This document shows positions 22,689-29,936 of a stretch of 38,373 nucleotides of DNA, one piece after another. Under the pieces are notes generated by a model that saw nothing but the letters and a program-made list of their open reading frames with translations, did not search any database and was not told the origin of the DNA. Position 1 is the stretch's first letter; every line of letters begins with the position of its first letter. A program made the position numbers and the translations under genes. Origin of the DNA: Anaerolineae bacterium (GTDB lineage: Bacteria; Chloroflexota; Anaerolineae; J036; Brachytrichaceae); contig CANJQH010000029.1 in NCBI GenBank assembly GCA_947476335.1, forward strand, positions 1 through 38,373, given 5' to 3'.

Positions 22689-24389
22689 TTGAATTGCTTA
22701 TTTTTTCCCACAGGGCTCACGCGCATTTCACCCGGGCGCATTCTTGGCGTTGCGATGCTGCTTGCAGTGCTCGGCGCTTTCCTTGGCTACCTCGTGGTTA
22801 TGCTGGCGTATGGCCGCAGTGTGTTGCTTTTCCCCTTCGATTACGACCAGGGCGAGGGCTTCGAACTGTACGACGCGGTGCGCCTGGCGCGTTTTCAGAA
22901 CATCTATCTGGACAACGCACAGTTCCCGTACTATTCGTCGAACTATCCGCCGGTGTACCGTGTGCTGCTCGTGCCGCTGGTGTGGCTGTTCGGACCGCAT
23001 TTGTGGATTGGCCGCATTGTGGCGTTTGTTGCAACGCTGGCGATCGGTGGGCTGATTTATCTCGTCGCACGCCGCGAGTGGAAAGCTGTTGGCGGCGATC
23101 GTCTTCTCGTGCTTGCTGTGCCGTTGCTTGCTGCGCTGTCCTTTTTTGCTGCGAACTTCGTGTATCAGGTCGCGCCACTGGCGCGCGCACATGTGCCGAT
23201 GGTGTTGTTCGCGTTTGCCGGCATCGCCTGTCTCGAGCACGCATTTCGTGATGCGACTCCGCGGCCGCGCTGGGCCGCCGCCGGCGTGATTCTGCTGATG
23301 ACGGCCGGTTTCACCAAATTGCAGGCGGTCGATGCGCTGGCTGCAGGTTTCGCATTTCTGCTGTTGCGTCGTCCACGCTGGTTTGTACAGGCACTGCTCG
23401 GCTGCATTGCTGCGACTGCGTTGTTGTTCGGCTGGTTGAATATTGTTTCGCACGGGCAATTCTGGGTCAACGTCGTCGCTGCCAATGTCAACGAATATGA
23501 CATTGCGGTGACCTGGAAGACTTACGGTCAGTGGATGATGTTGCAGTGGCCGCTGCTGTTGTGTGCAGGTGCATTTGTTGTATGGGAATTGTGCGACGCA
23601 TGGCGTGCACGTTCACTGCGCTCGATTTCGATCTGGTCGCTTTATTTTGTGACTGGCAGTGCCATGGGTATGTTGACTGGCAAGTGGGGCGCGGGCCCGA
23701 CGTATCTGATCGCTGCGATCGCGGCCTCCTGCGTTTGCGCGGCGCTGCTTCTTGTGCGCATCGCACGTGCGCGTATTTCACATGGGCTGCTGATCTGGCT
23801 GACCGCACTCGTCTTCGGGTTGCAGGCTGCGGCAAACGCCCACATGCCTACATCGGGCCGCGTCTTCGGTACGGTGGCGCAGGTGCTCGGGCTTGCGAAT
23901 CTGCCTTCGTCGTATCCTCCGTATCCGTACTATGATCGCATCGGCTATACGCAGCTTGGTCATCTGCTCGACAAGCAGGACACAGCCAACGCGTGGGCGC
24001 TTGTTGAAGAGCTGCGCAAACACCCTGCGCCGGTGTGGAGCGAAGAGGCCATGTTCACGCTTAATGCTGACATGGACGTCGTCTCGAATCCGACGCAGCT
24101 GCTGAACCTTGCGAAGAACGGCATGCTCGATACGCACGATATGATCACTCGCATTGAGAAGCGCGAATTTGGCGCGATCGTATTAAAGGCGTTCTTTTAT
24201 CCCGAAGACGTGAAAGCTGCGTTCGGCCGCGCGTATCGAATGGTGGGCAGCATCAAAATCAATGGCTTCGATTACTATCTTCTGCTGCCGAAAACCGTAA
24301 CGACTCAGGTCAGTCAGTTTCCCAACGCGAAACACGCTGTTCCTTCCCCCGAAGGGGGAAGGAACAGCGTGTTTCGCGGGAAATACTGA
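22689..24389 (+). CDS. Polytopic membrane protein, GT39/ArnT-like glycosyltransferase, C-terminus altered by a MITE
   Basis: 566 aa from TTG 22689 (ATG 22638 would add 17 residues). About ten hydrophobic segments between residues ~15 and 400, then a soluble C-terminal domain. The first extracytoplasmic loop has FPFDYDQGEGFELYDAVRLAR and YYSSNYPPVYRVLLVP, with the acidic residues expected of GT-C fold transferases that use polyprenyl-phosphate sugars. The last 31 codons (24297-24389) are read from an inserted MITE. Removing the element and one target copy would extend the frame to a stop at 24534-24536, overlapping scpA by about 118 bases, so the original end is unclear. Family assignment is by pattern and moderately sure. 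Confidence 0.7.
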   Translation: MNCLFFPTGLTRISPGRILGVAMLLAVLGAFLGYLVVMLAYGRSVLLFPFDYDQGEGFELYDAVRLARFQNIYLDNAQFPYYSSNYPPVYRVLLVPLVWLFGPHLWIGRIVAFVATLAIGGLIYLVARREWKAVGGDRLLVLAVPLLAALSFFAANFVYQVAPLARAHVPMVLFAFAGIACLEHAFRDATPRPRWAAAGVILLMTAGFTKLQAVDALAAGFAFLLLRRPRWFVQALLGCIAATALLFGWLNIVSHGQFWVNVVAANVNEYDIAVTWKTYGQWMMLQWPLLLCAGAFVVWELCDAWRARSLRSISIWSLYFVTGSAMGMLTGKWGAGPTYLIAAIAASCVCAALLLVRIARARISHGLLIWLTALVFGLQAAANAHMPTSGRVFGTVAQVLGLANLPSSYPPYPYYDRIGYTQLGHLLDKQDTANAWALVEELRKHPAPVWSEEAMFTLNADMDVVSNPTQLLNLAKNGMLDTHDMITRIEKREFGAIVLKAFFYPEDVKAAFGRAYRMVGSIKINGFDYYLLLPKTVTTQVSQFPNAKHAVPSPEGGRNSVFRGKY

Positions 24390-24408
24390 TAGAGGCCTGA
24401 GTTGTTGC
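24297..24408. mobile_element. Palindromic 112-bp MITE, copy 5 (A/B arms) with 8-bp target duplication
   Basis: Ends GTAACGACTCAGG and CCTGAGTTGTTGC. Left arm an A variant (GTCAGTCAGTTTCCCAACGCG), right arm B. The core stem has its own sequence (ACACGCTGTTCCTTCCCCC) but is still perfectly paired; loop GAA. Flanked exactly by CGAAAACC at 24289-24296 and 24409-24416. Inserted in the 3' end of the transferase gene, leaving only 10 bp before the scpA ATG. Confidence 0.9.
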
Positions 24409-24418
24409 CGAAAACCCG

Positions 24419-25258
24419 ATGGACAACACGAACGACGCTCCTGAATCCGCTGCGCAGACGCCGTATGTGGCCGTGCCGCAGTTTGTTACGCAGCTGCCGG
24501 TTTATGAAGGCCCGCTCGACGTGTTGCTGCGCCTGATCGAAGAGCGCGAGCTGGAAATCACCAAGGTGTCGCTCGCGGCTGTGACCGGTCAATTCATTGC
24601 GCATATCAGCCGCATGGAAAATCGCGAGCCGCAGTACATCGCCAACTTCCTGCAGATTGCTGCAAAGCTTATCGTGCTGAAGAGCCGTGTGCTATTGCCG
24701 CAGGTGACCGTCATCGACGAATCCGAAGACGAGACGGACGATCTTGTTGCCGCGTTGCAGGCGTACCAGATTTTCAAGCGTACCGCTCGTGTGCTTCAGG
24801 AACGTGAAAAGCGCGGGCTGCGTTCGTATCGCGTCGAGCCGCCGACGATCGCGCGGCCGAAGGCGGTTGGCCTGCCGCTGGACAACGTGACGACGGCGAT
24901 GATTGCGCGTGCGATGCAGCGTGTGATTGATCGTTGGATGCCGCCGCCGCCGGTCGACAACGTGATGTCGCGCCTGCCGTTCACGGTAAACGACTGCATG
25001 GATCGCATTCGTACCACAGTGCTGGTGAAGCCGCGGGTGCGCTTCGACGAAATGCTCGTCGGCATGAATACGCGCGTCGAAATTGTAATCACGCTGCTGG
25101 CGCTGCTCGAACTATTGAAGCGCTTCGCGATTCGCGCACATCAGGCGCAGCCGTTTGGTGAGATCTGGTTCGAACATTTTCCCGAAGCCGAACGCCCGTG
25201 GGTAGAGATGGGACAAACACCGCCGGCCCTGGACGATGAAGTCGAATTCGCAGTGTAG
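24419..25258 (+). CDS. scpA: Segregation and condensation protein A (kleisin)
   Basis: 279 aa. ScpA is the kleisin that bridges the heads of the SMC dimer in bacterial condensin. The conserved N-terminal block is VYEGPLDVLLRLIEERELEITKVSLAAVTGQF (about 28-59), followed by YIANFLQIAAKLIVLKSRVLLP and an acidic linker (DESEDETDD). The C-terminal winged-helix region binding SMC is about 200-275. A ~15-residue acidic, disordered N-terminus is unusual but compatible. scpB, normally next door, is absent; the downstream gene converges with a one-base gap. A MITE immediately upstream must alter its leader, and no Shine-Dalgarno is seen. Confidence 0.9.
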   Translation: MDNTNDAPESAAQTPYVAVPQFVTQLPVYEGPLDVLLRLIEERELEITKVSLAAVTGQFIAHISRMENREPQYIANFLQIAAKLIVLKSRVLLPQVTVIDESEDETDDLVAALQAYQIFKRTARVLQEREKRGLRSYRVEPPTIARPKAVGLPLDNVTTAMIARAMQRVIDRWMPPPPVDNVMSRLPFTVNDCMDRIRTTVLVKPRVRFDEMLVGMNTRVEIVITLLALLELLKRFAIRAHQAQPFGEIWFEHFPEAERPWVEMGQTPPALDDEVEFAV

Positions 25259-25259
25259 C

Positions 25260-26420
25260 TCAGCAGGCTGCGCGATATATCTCGATCAGCGGCTCGATGC
25301 GTTCGTTCCACCCGAAGCGCTCCCAGATCCGCACCTGTGCTGCTGCACCGAGTTGTGCGCGCAGCGCTGCGTCGTTTGCCAGCCGTGTCAGAGCTGCGCC
25401 GAACGATGCTGTATCGCCGGGCGCGGTGAGCAGCGCGCTGTGTGCGTGCTCCAGATACACGCCGTTCATGCCGACGTCGCTGACCACTATCGGTAGCCGA
25501 CATGCCATGTAGTCCATGACCTTGCCGCTGCACTTGGCGCGGTTGATGAGTGTGTCGCGGTACGGATATACCGCGATGTCCGCGGCGACGAGATATTCGA
25601 CGAGGTGGTCGTGTGGCATGAAGCCGTGCCATTCGGTCTGGGCAGATTTTCCAGCGCGTTCGATTGCTGTGCGGAATGACGTGAGGCCGTCGCCGGTTGC
25701 GTGCACGCTGAGGTGCAGACTGGCGGGCAGGCTTTGTGCGAGCATGTCCATGTCATGGCCGTGTGGAATTGTGCCGGCGTAAATGGCCACTCGTTTGTCA
25801 CTCCAGCCGAAGCGTGTGCGCAGTGCGTCGCGCTGGCGTTGCGCGGTTTCCACTACGCCGCGCATGCGCTCTTCGGGGCCGTTCGGCAGCAGCAGCACGC
25901 GGTCCGGCCGGGTGCGGCGCATCGCGCGCGTGCGTTCGATGAGCACTTCGCTGGCGCATGTAGCCGCCAGCGCCGCGCGCAGTGCCCAGCGCTCCTGCCA
26001 TGCGAAGAACAGCTTCATCGCAGCCGGGTACAGGTTCACGTCGAGCCAGCCGCCACGGCCTTCCCAGTCGTCGTTGTCGATGATCGTGCGTGCGCCGAAT
26101 TCCCGCTGCAGCATCTGCATCGCCAGCGCACCGACGCCGATGGGTTTGAAAACATGCAGCACGTCCGGCGCAAGTTTGCGTACGCGCGTCGCCATTCTGC
26201 GTGCCATACCGATGTAACCGCCCGGTGCGACGGCGATGTTTTCGAGAGCTACGTCTTCGTGTAGCCAGCATTTGTCTGAATCGGCCGGCGCGTCGTACGG
26301 CGGCATCAGAACATGCACGTTGTGGCCGCGGCGCACCAGCGCCGTCGCTATCGGCAGCATGCGTGCGCTGACCGTGGCTTTCGGCGCGTAGGCGAATGGG
26401 GCGAGGAAGACGATGTTCAC
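25260..26420 (-). CDS. GT4-family glycosyltransferase
   Basis: 386 aa from GTG 26420. GT-B fold: N-terminal NIVFLAPFAYAPKATVSARMLPIATALVRRGHNVHVL and VLHVFKPIGVGALAMQM. The C-terminal nucleotide-sugar domain has VAIYAGTIPHGHDMDMLAQ, ADIAVYPYRDTLINRAKCSGKVMDYMACRLPIVVSDVGMNGVYL, with an R-x-K pair and a Ser/Gly stretch in place of the usual E-x7-E. Probably adds a sugar to a cell-surface lipid or polysaccharide, in line with the nearby membrane transferase. A GATAAT hexamer 9 nt before the GTG supports this start over TTG 26429. Convergent with scpA, one base apart. Confidence 0.8.
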   Translation of the reverse strand: MNIVFLAPFAYAPKATVSARMLPIATALVRRGHNVHVLMPPYDAPADSDKCWLHEDVALENIAVAPGGYIGMARRMATRVRKLAPDVLHVFKPIGVGALAMQMLQREFGARTIIDNDDWEGRGGWLDVNLYPAAMKLFFAWQERWALRAALAATCASEVLIERTRAMRRTRPDRVLLLPNGPEERMRGVVETAQRQRDALRTRFGWSDKRVAIYAGTIPHGHDMDMLAQSLPASLHLSVHATGDGLTSFRTAIERAGKSAQTEWHGFMPHDHLVEYLVAADIAVYPYRDTLINRAKCSGKVMDYMACRLPIVVSDVGMNGVYLEHAHSALLTAPGDTASFGAALTRLANDAALRAQLGAAAQVRIWERFGWNERIEPLIEIYRAAC

Positions 26421-26429
26421 GAAGCGCAA

Positions 26430-26435
26430 ATTATC
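26430..26435 (-). promoter_or_regulatory. -10 hexamer GATAAT for the GT4 gene
   Basis: On the minus strand GATAAT lies 9 nt before GTG 26420, with no Shine-Dalgarno. The divergent promoter for the molybdenum enzyme is about 160 bp away, across the GC-rich repeat. Confidence 0.45.
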
Positions 26436-26471
26436 GTTGTTTTCAATCCATCACCCATCACAGGCGCTGAA

Positions 26472-26579
26472 GGGCGCATCCGCCGTCGTCAGGGCCGCCC
26501 TGGCTGGAATCGAAGTACGCGCGCGCCTGCGGCGCAACAGTGCGCGGATAAACTCGCCCCAAACTGTGGATGCTCCCCG
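26472..26579. repeat. GC-rich dispersed repeat (family 2), copy at 26.5 kb
   Basis: Ends GGGCGCATCCGCCGTCGTC and CCCCAAACTGTGGATGCTCC in inverted orientation, with internal TGGCTGGAATCGAAGTA and GGCGCAACAGTGCGCGGATA shared with the 22.5-kb copy. It occupies most of the divergent gap between the GT4 gene and the molybdenum hydroxylase gene. Confidence 0.6.
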
Positions 26580-26595
26580 TTTGCAAGGGCGCGGG

Positions 26596-26601
26596 TAAAA
26601 T
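26596..26601 (+). promoter_or_regulatory. -10 hexamer TAAAAT for the molybdenum hydroxylase gene
   Basis: TAAAAT ends 8 nt before ATG 26610 and no Shine-Dalgarno intervenes, so the message is probably leaderless. Confidence 0.5.
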
Positions 26602-26609
26602 CAGCACCT

Positions 26610-28841
26610 ATGTCGCTTGGATTCTCGCTGCCGCGTATTGATGCGCGTGCCAAGGTCATCGGTGCGGCTGATTACCCCGGTGACCTGCATATGGACGGCA
26701 TGTTGCATGCCCGGATTCTGTGGTCGCGCCGACCGCATGCGCGTGTGCTTGACATTGACTTGTCGGCCGCGCGGGCTGTGCCTGGTGTAGTCGAAATTTT
26801 TACCGGCGCCGATATGCCGCGCAATGAATACGGCCTCGTGCTTTTCGACTCGCCAGTGATGGTCTCCGCCATGCGTGACGGTCGCCGCATTTCCACGTCG
26901 CGCTTCAGCTTGCCGCATGATCCTGCCGATCGCACGCTGGCATTCGACGGCATTGTGCGACATGTGGGTGAAAAACTTGCGCTGATTGTCGCGGAAAATG
27001 AAGAGTCTGCGACTCGCGCGCGCGATTTGATTCGCGTCACCTGGGAAGATTTACCAGTGCTCGACTCAATTTCTTCCGCACTCGGCACTGATCAGCAGCT
27101 GCATCCGCATTACGAAGGCAATGTTATTCAGCGCTATCGCGTGCGTCGCGGCGACGTCGACGCAGCATTTGCCGCCGCCGATATCGTCATCGAGGACGAC
27201 TACAGCGCCGGCGCGCAGGAACATGCGTACTTGCAGCCTGAGGCCGGCTTGTCGTACATCGACGAACAGGGCCGGATCACGATTCAGGTCGCCGGACAGT
27301 GGACGCATGAAGATCAGGAACAGATTGCACATGCGCTGCAATTGCCGCTTGAACAAGTGCGCGTGATTTATCCGGCCATCGGAGGCGCATTCGGTGGACG
27401 CGAAGACATGAGCGTGCAGATTGTGTTGTCTCTGGCGACATGGCGCCTCGGCCGGCCGGTGAAGATGATCTGGTCGCGTGAGGAGAGCATCCTCGGTCAT
27501 CACAAACGTCATCCATTCGTGGCACATGCGCGCCTTGGGGCAACACGTGATGGTCGCATCGTGGCGGCACAAGTGACGATGCACACCGACGCCGGCCCGT
27601 ATAACTACACGAGCAATAAGGTGCTCGGCAATGCCACGTCGACGTGTACGGGCCCGTATGACATTCCCAACGTCGCCATCGATACCGCCGCGGTCGTGAC
27701 AAACAATCCACCCAGTGGGGCGTTCCGCGGCTTTGGCGCGCCGCAGGGTTTGTTCGTTGCAGAGACGCAGGTGAATAAGCTTGCCGTTGCACTTGGCATG
27801 GATCCGGTCGAAGTGCGCAGAATAAATGGCTGGCGCGACGGCACGATTACTGCGTTTGCTACACCGGTGCCGGCTGGCTGTTCGCTCGTAAAAACTATTG
27901 ATGCGTGTGCGGCCGAAACACTTGCACTGCCGCTGTCGCCGACGAGTGCGCCTGAATTGCGTCGCGGCCGCGGCTGGGCCGCTGGTCACAAGAACATCGG
28001 CTTCTCGTTCGGCTTTCCCGAACGCAGTGAAGCGACCATTGAATTGCACGGCGCAGCGGAAATCGAACGTGCCGTCGTTTCCCTTGCTGGCGCTGATTGT
28101 GGACAGGGCGCACACACGGCCTTTCTACAGATGGCCGCCGCTGCGCTGGATCTGCCGCTGAAAAAAATCCAACTGCAGCTGAGTGACACTGCTACCAGCG
28201 GCAGCAGTGGCAGCGCCAGCGCGTCTCGTCTGACATACATGACTGCTGGCGCGATTGATGGCGCTGCCCGTGAGGCACTGGCCGCCTGGGGGCGCGAAGA
28301 ACGACCCGCGCACGCGCATTTTGTATATCGGCCGCGCCGCACGACCAAGATTGATCCGGAGACTGGCGCCGGCGATCCGAATATCACTTATGCCTATGTC
28401 GCTGAAAGCGCTGACGTAGAAGTCGACATCGAAACTGGACATGTGCGCGTGCTGAATCTCATTTGCGCCGACGACGTCGGCCGTGCGGTCAATCCGCAGC
28501 AGATCATTGGTCAGATCGAAGGCGCCGTCGTGCAGGGCTATGGTTATGCGCTGTTGGAAAATTTCGTCACAACGGGTGGCGTGATCCGCACCGGACACCT
28601 GAGCACGTACCTCATCCCGTCGGTGCTCGATGTGCCCGAGCGTATGCATTCGATCATTGTCGAGACGCCGGACCCGAGCGGAACGTACGGCATACGCGGC
28701 GTCGCTGAGTTGCCACTTATGATCGTGGCACCTGCGATCGTCGCGGCCGTCTATGATGCGACCGGTGTGTGGATCAACGATCTGCCGCTGACGCCGGAGC
28801 GCGTCGCGCGCGCTCTGCGCAAAGATGTAACGCATTCGTAG
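26610..28841 (+). CDS. Xanthine-dehydrogenase-family molybdopterin-binding (large) subunit
   Basis: 743 aa from ATG 26610. Molybdenum hydroxylase large chain: N-terminal a/b-hammerhead (PRIDARAKVIGAADYPGDL, then MLHARILWSRRPHARVLDID), Moco-binding IGGAFGGREDM (about 256-266), GAFRGFGAPQGLFVAE, GADCGQGAHTAFLQMAA, and the active-site base E700 in RGVAELPL. It should hydroxylate an aldehyde or N-heterocycle using Mo-MCD or MPT. The FAD subunit and 2Fe-2S subunit normally encoded alongside are not in the window, so electron transfer must rely on distant partners. The frame is open further upstream to 26313, but that part overlaps the divergent gene and repeat. Confidence 0.85.
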   Translation: MSLGFSLPRIDARAKVIGAADYPGDLHMDGMLHARILWSRRPHARVLDIDLSAARAVPGVVEIFTGADMPRNEYGLVLFDSPVMVSAMRDGRRISTSRFSLPHDPADRTLAFDGIVRHVGEKLALIVAENEESATRARDLIRVTWEDLPVLDSISSALGTDQQLHPHYEGNVIQRYRVRRGDVDAAFAAADIVIEDDYSAGAQEHAYLQPEAGLSYIDEQGRITIQVAGQWTHEDQEQIAHALQLPLEQVRVIYPAIGGAFGGREDMSVQIVLSLATWRLGRPVKMIWSREESILGHHKRHPFVAHARLGATRDGRIVAAQVTMHTDAGPYNYTSNKVLGNATSTCTGPYDIPNVAIDTAAVVTNNPPSGAFRGFGAPQGLFVAETQVNKLAVALGMDPVEVRRINGWRDGTITAFATPVPAGCSLVKTIDACAAETLALPLSPTSAPELRRGRGWAAGHKNIGFSFGFPERSEATIELHGAAEIERAVVSLAGADCGQGAHTAFLQMAAAALDLPLKKIQLQLSDTATSGSSGSASASRLTYMTAGAIDGAAREALAAWGREERPAHAHFVYRPRRTTKIDPETGAGDPNITYAYVAESADVEVDIETGHVRVLNLICADDVGRAVNPQQIIGQIEGAVVQGYGYALLENFVTTGGVIRTGHLSTYLIPSVLDVPERMHSIIVETPDPSGTYGIRGVAELPLMIVAPAIVAAVYDATGVWINDLPLTPERVARALRKDVTHS

Positions 28842-28868
28842 CACTTCAGTCTCCTGTTCAACACGATC

Positions 28869-29936
28869 ATGAATCGCCACACTTTCTTTGCCTTGCTGGT
28901 TGTTGCTGGCATTGTGGTGATCGTCATCGCCGGCCTGTTGCCAACGGATGTGCCTGCTTCGGATTCAGGCGTTGCTGCGTCTGTTGCCACGGTCGACACC
29001 GTCGGGCAGGGCGCATGTGCGTTTGTACCTGCTCCGCCCGCTGCGCGCGCTGCGCGCGCTGCGCGTAGGCCTCAGTTGAAGTTGGGCGAGAAGCGGGATC
29101 TCGGCTGGTCCGGCCCACCGATTCGCATTGCGGATTGGATCGAACCATCTTCCGAATTGCTGGTCGTTGCACAATCGGCTGTGCCTGGTCGTGAGATCGT
29201 CGCGTTGTTCAATCCGCGCAGTTCTGCACTGCGCACGCTGAGTGAGCGCACCGTTGCTCAGAGCCTGCCGATGTGGTCTGCGCGTGCTCAGGCGCTTGAT
29301 GAAAAAAAAGATCAGGGCTTCGCCGCCCTTGCACAGTCGCATGATCCAGAAGCAGCATCGGCGGCTTACGTGAATCCAGAATTACAGATTGCGGCGGAGC
29401 CGAATGGCGATCGCTTTATTGCGTGGACGTCGTTCGGTGCGCGCTTTGTCGATACGCCGAATGCTATTGAATGTGACCTGGTCGTCAATCGCGTCGAGGG
29501 CCGCCCGGATCGCCCGCTGATTGATGTGAAGTGGAGCCGCGATGGGCGTTTTGTTGCATTGTTGATGCTGGCCGATTTTGATCGACTGGGTCCGACGGTG
29601 TTGCGCATCCTCGATGTGCAGAAGGGAGTCTGGCACGATGTCGCCGTTGGTGAGCTTGCCGTGAGCAGCGTGACGTGGGTTCCAGGACGTTCGGTTGCAC
29701 TGGTGACGGCGGCTGATCTTGGTGCGGCGGATGGCATGGATGTGATGTTCGTCGTCGACGCGGAGAGCGGCGCTGTCGCCCGCGTCGACAATGCGCCGGT
29801 GTTGTTTACCCCGGCGTACTGGGGTGTGCGTTTTTCACCCGACGGCACGCAGCTTGCTGCATCGTGTGTTGTACCTGATCCGGACGGCGTAGTGCGGCGC
29901 GGCAGCTTGTGTGCCTGGGAGGTTGCGTTGCCATGA
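28869..29936 (+). CDS. Membrane-anchored beta-propeller-like (TolB/WD40-like) protein
   Basis: 355 aa. One N-terminal hydrophobic segment (about 6-24, FFALLVVAGIVVIVIAGLL) acts as a signal anchor. A linker with alternating Ala-Arg (AARAARAARR) follows. The rest has propeller-blade phrases such as LIDVKWSRDGRFVALLML, VLRILDVQKGVWHDVA, VSSVTWVPGRSVALVTAA and GVRFSPDGTQLAASC. No catalytic motif is recognised; the role is probably recognition or scaffolding outside the membrane. Its stop overlaps the ATG of the SpoIID-domain gene by four bases, so the two are co-translated and may work together at the cell wall. Confidence 0.65.
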   Translation: MNRHTFFALLVVAGIVVIVIAGLLPTDVPASDSGVAASVATVDTVGQGACAFVPAPPAARAARAARRPQLKLGEKRDLGWSGPPIRIADWIEPSSELLVVAQSAVPGREIVALFNPRSSALRTLSERTVAQSLPMWSARAQALDEKKDQGFAALAQSHDPEAASAAYVNPELQIAAEPNGDRFIAWTSFGARFVDTPNAIECDLVVNRVEGRPDRPLIDVKWSRDGRFVALLMLADFDRLGPTVLRILDVQKGVWHDVAVGELAVSSVTWVPGRSVALVTAADLGAADGMDVMFVVDAESGAVARVDNAPVLFTPAYWGVRFSPDGTQLAASCVVPDPDGVVRRGSLCAWEVALP

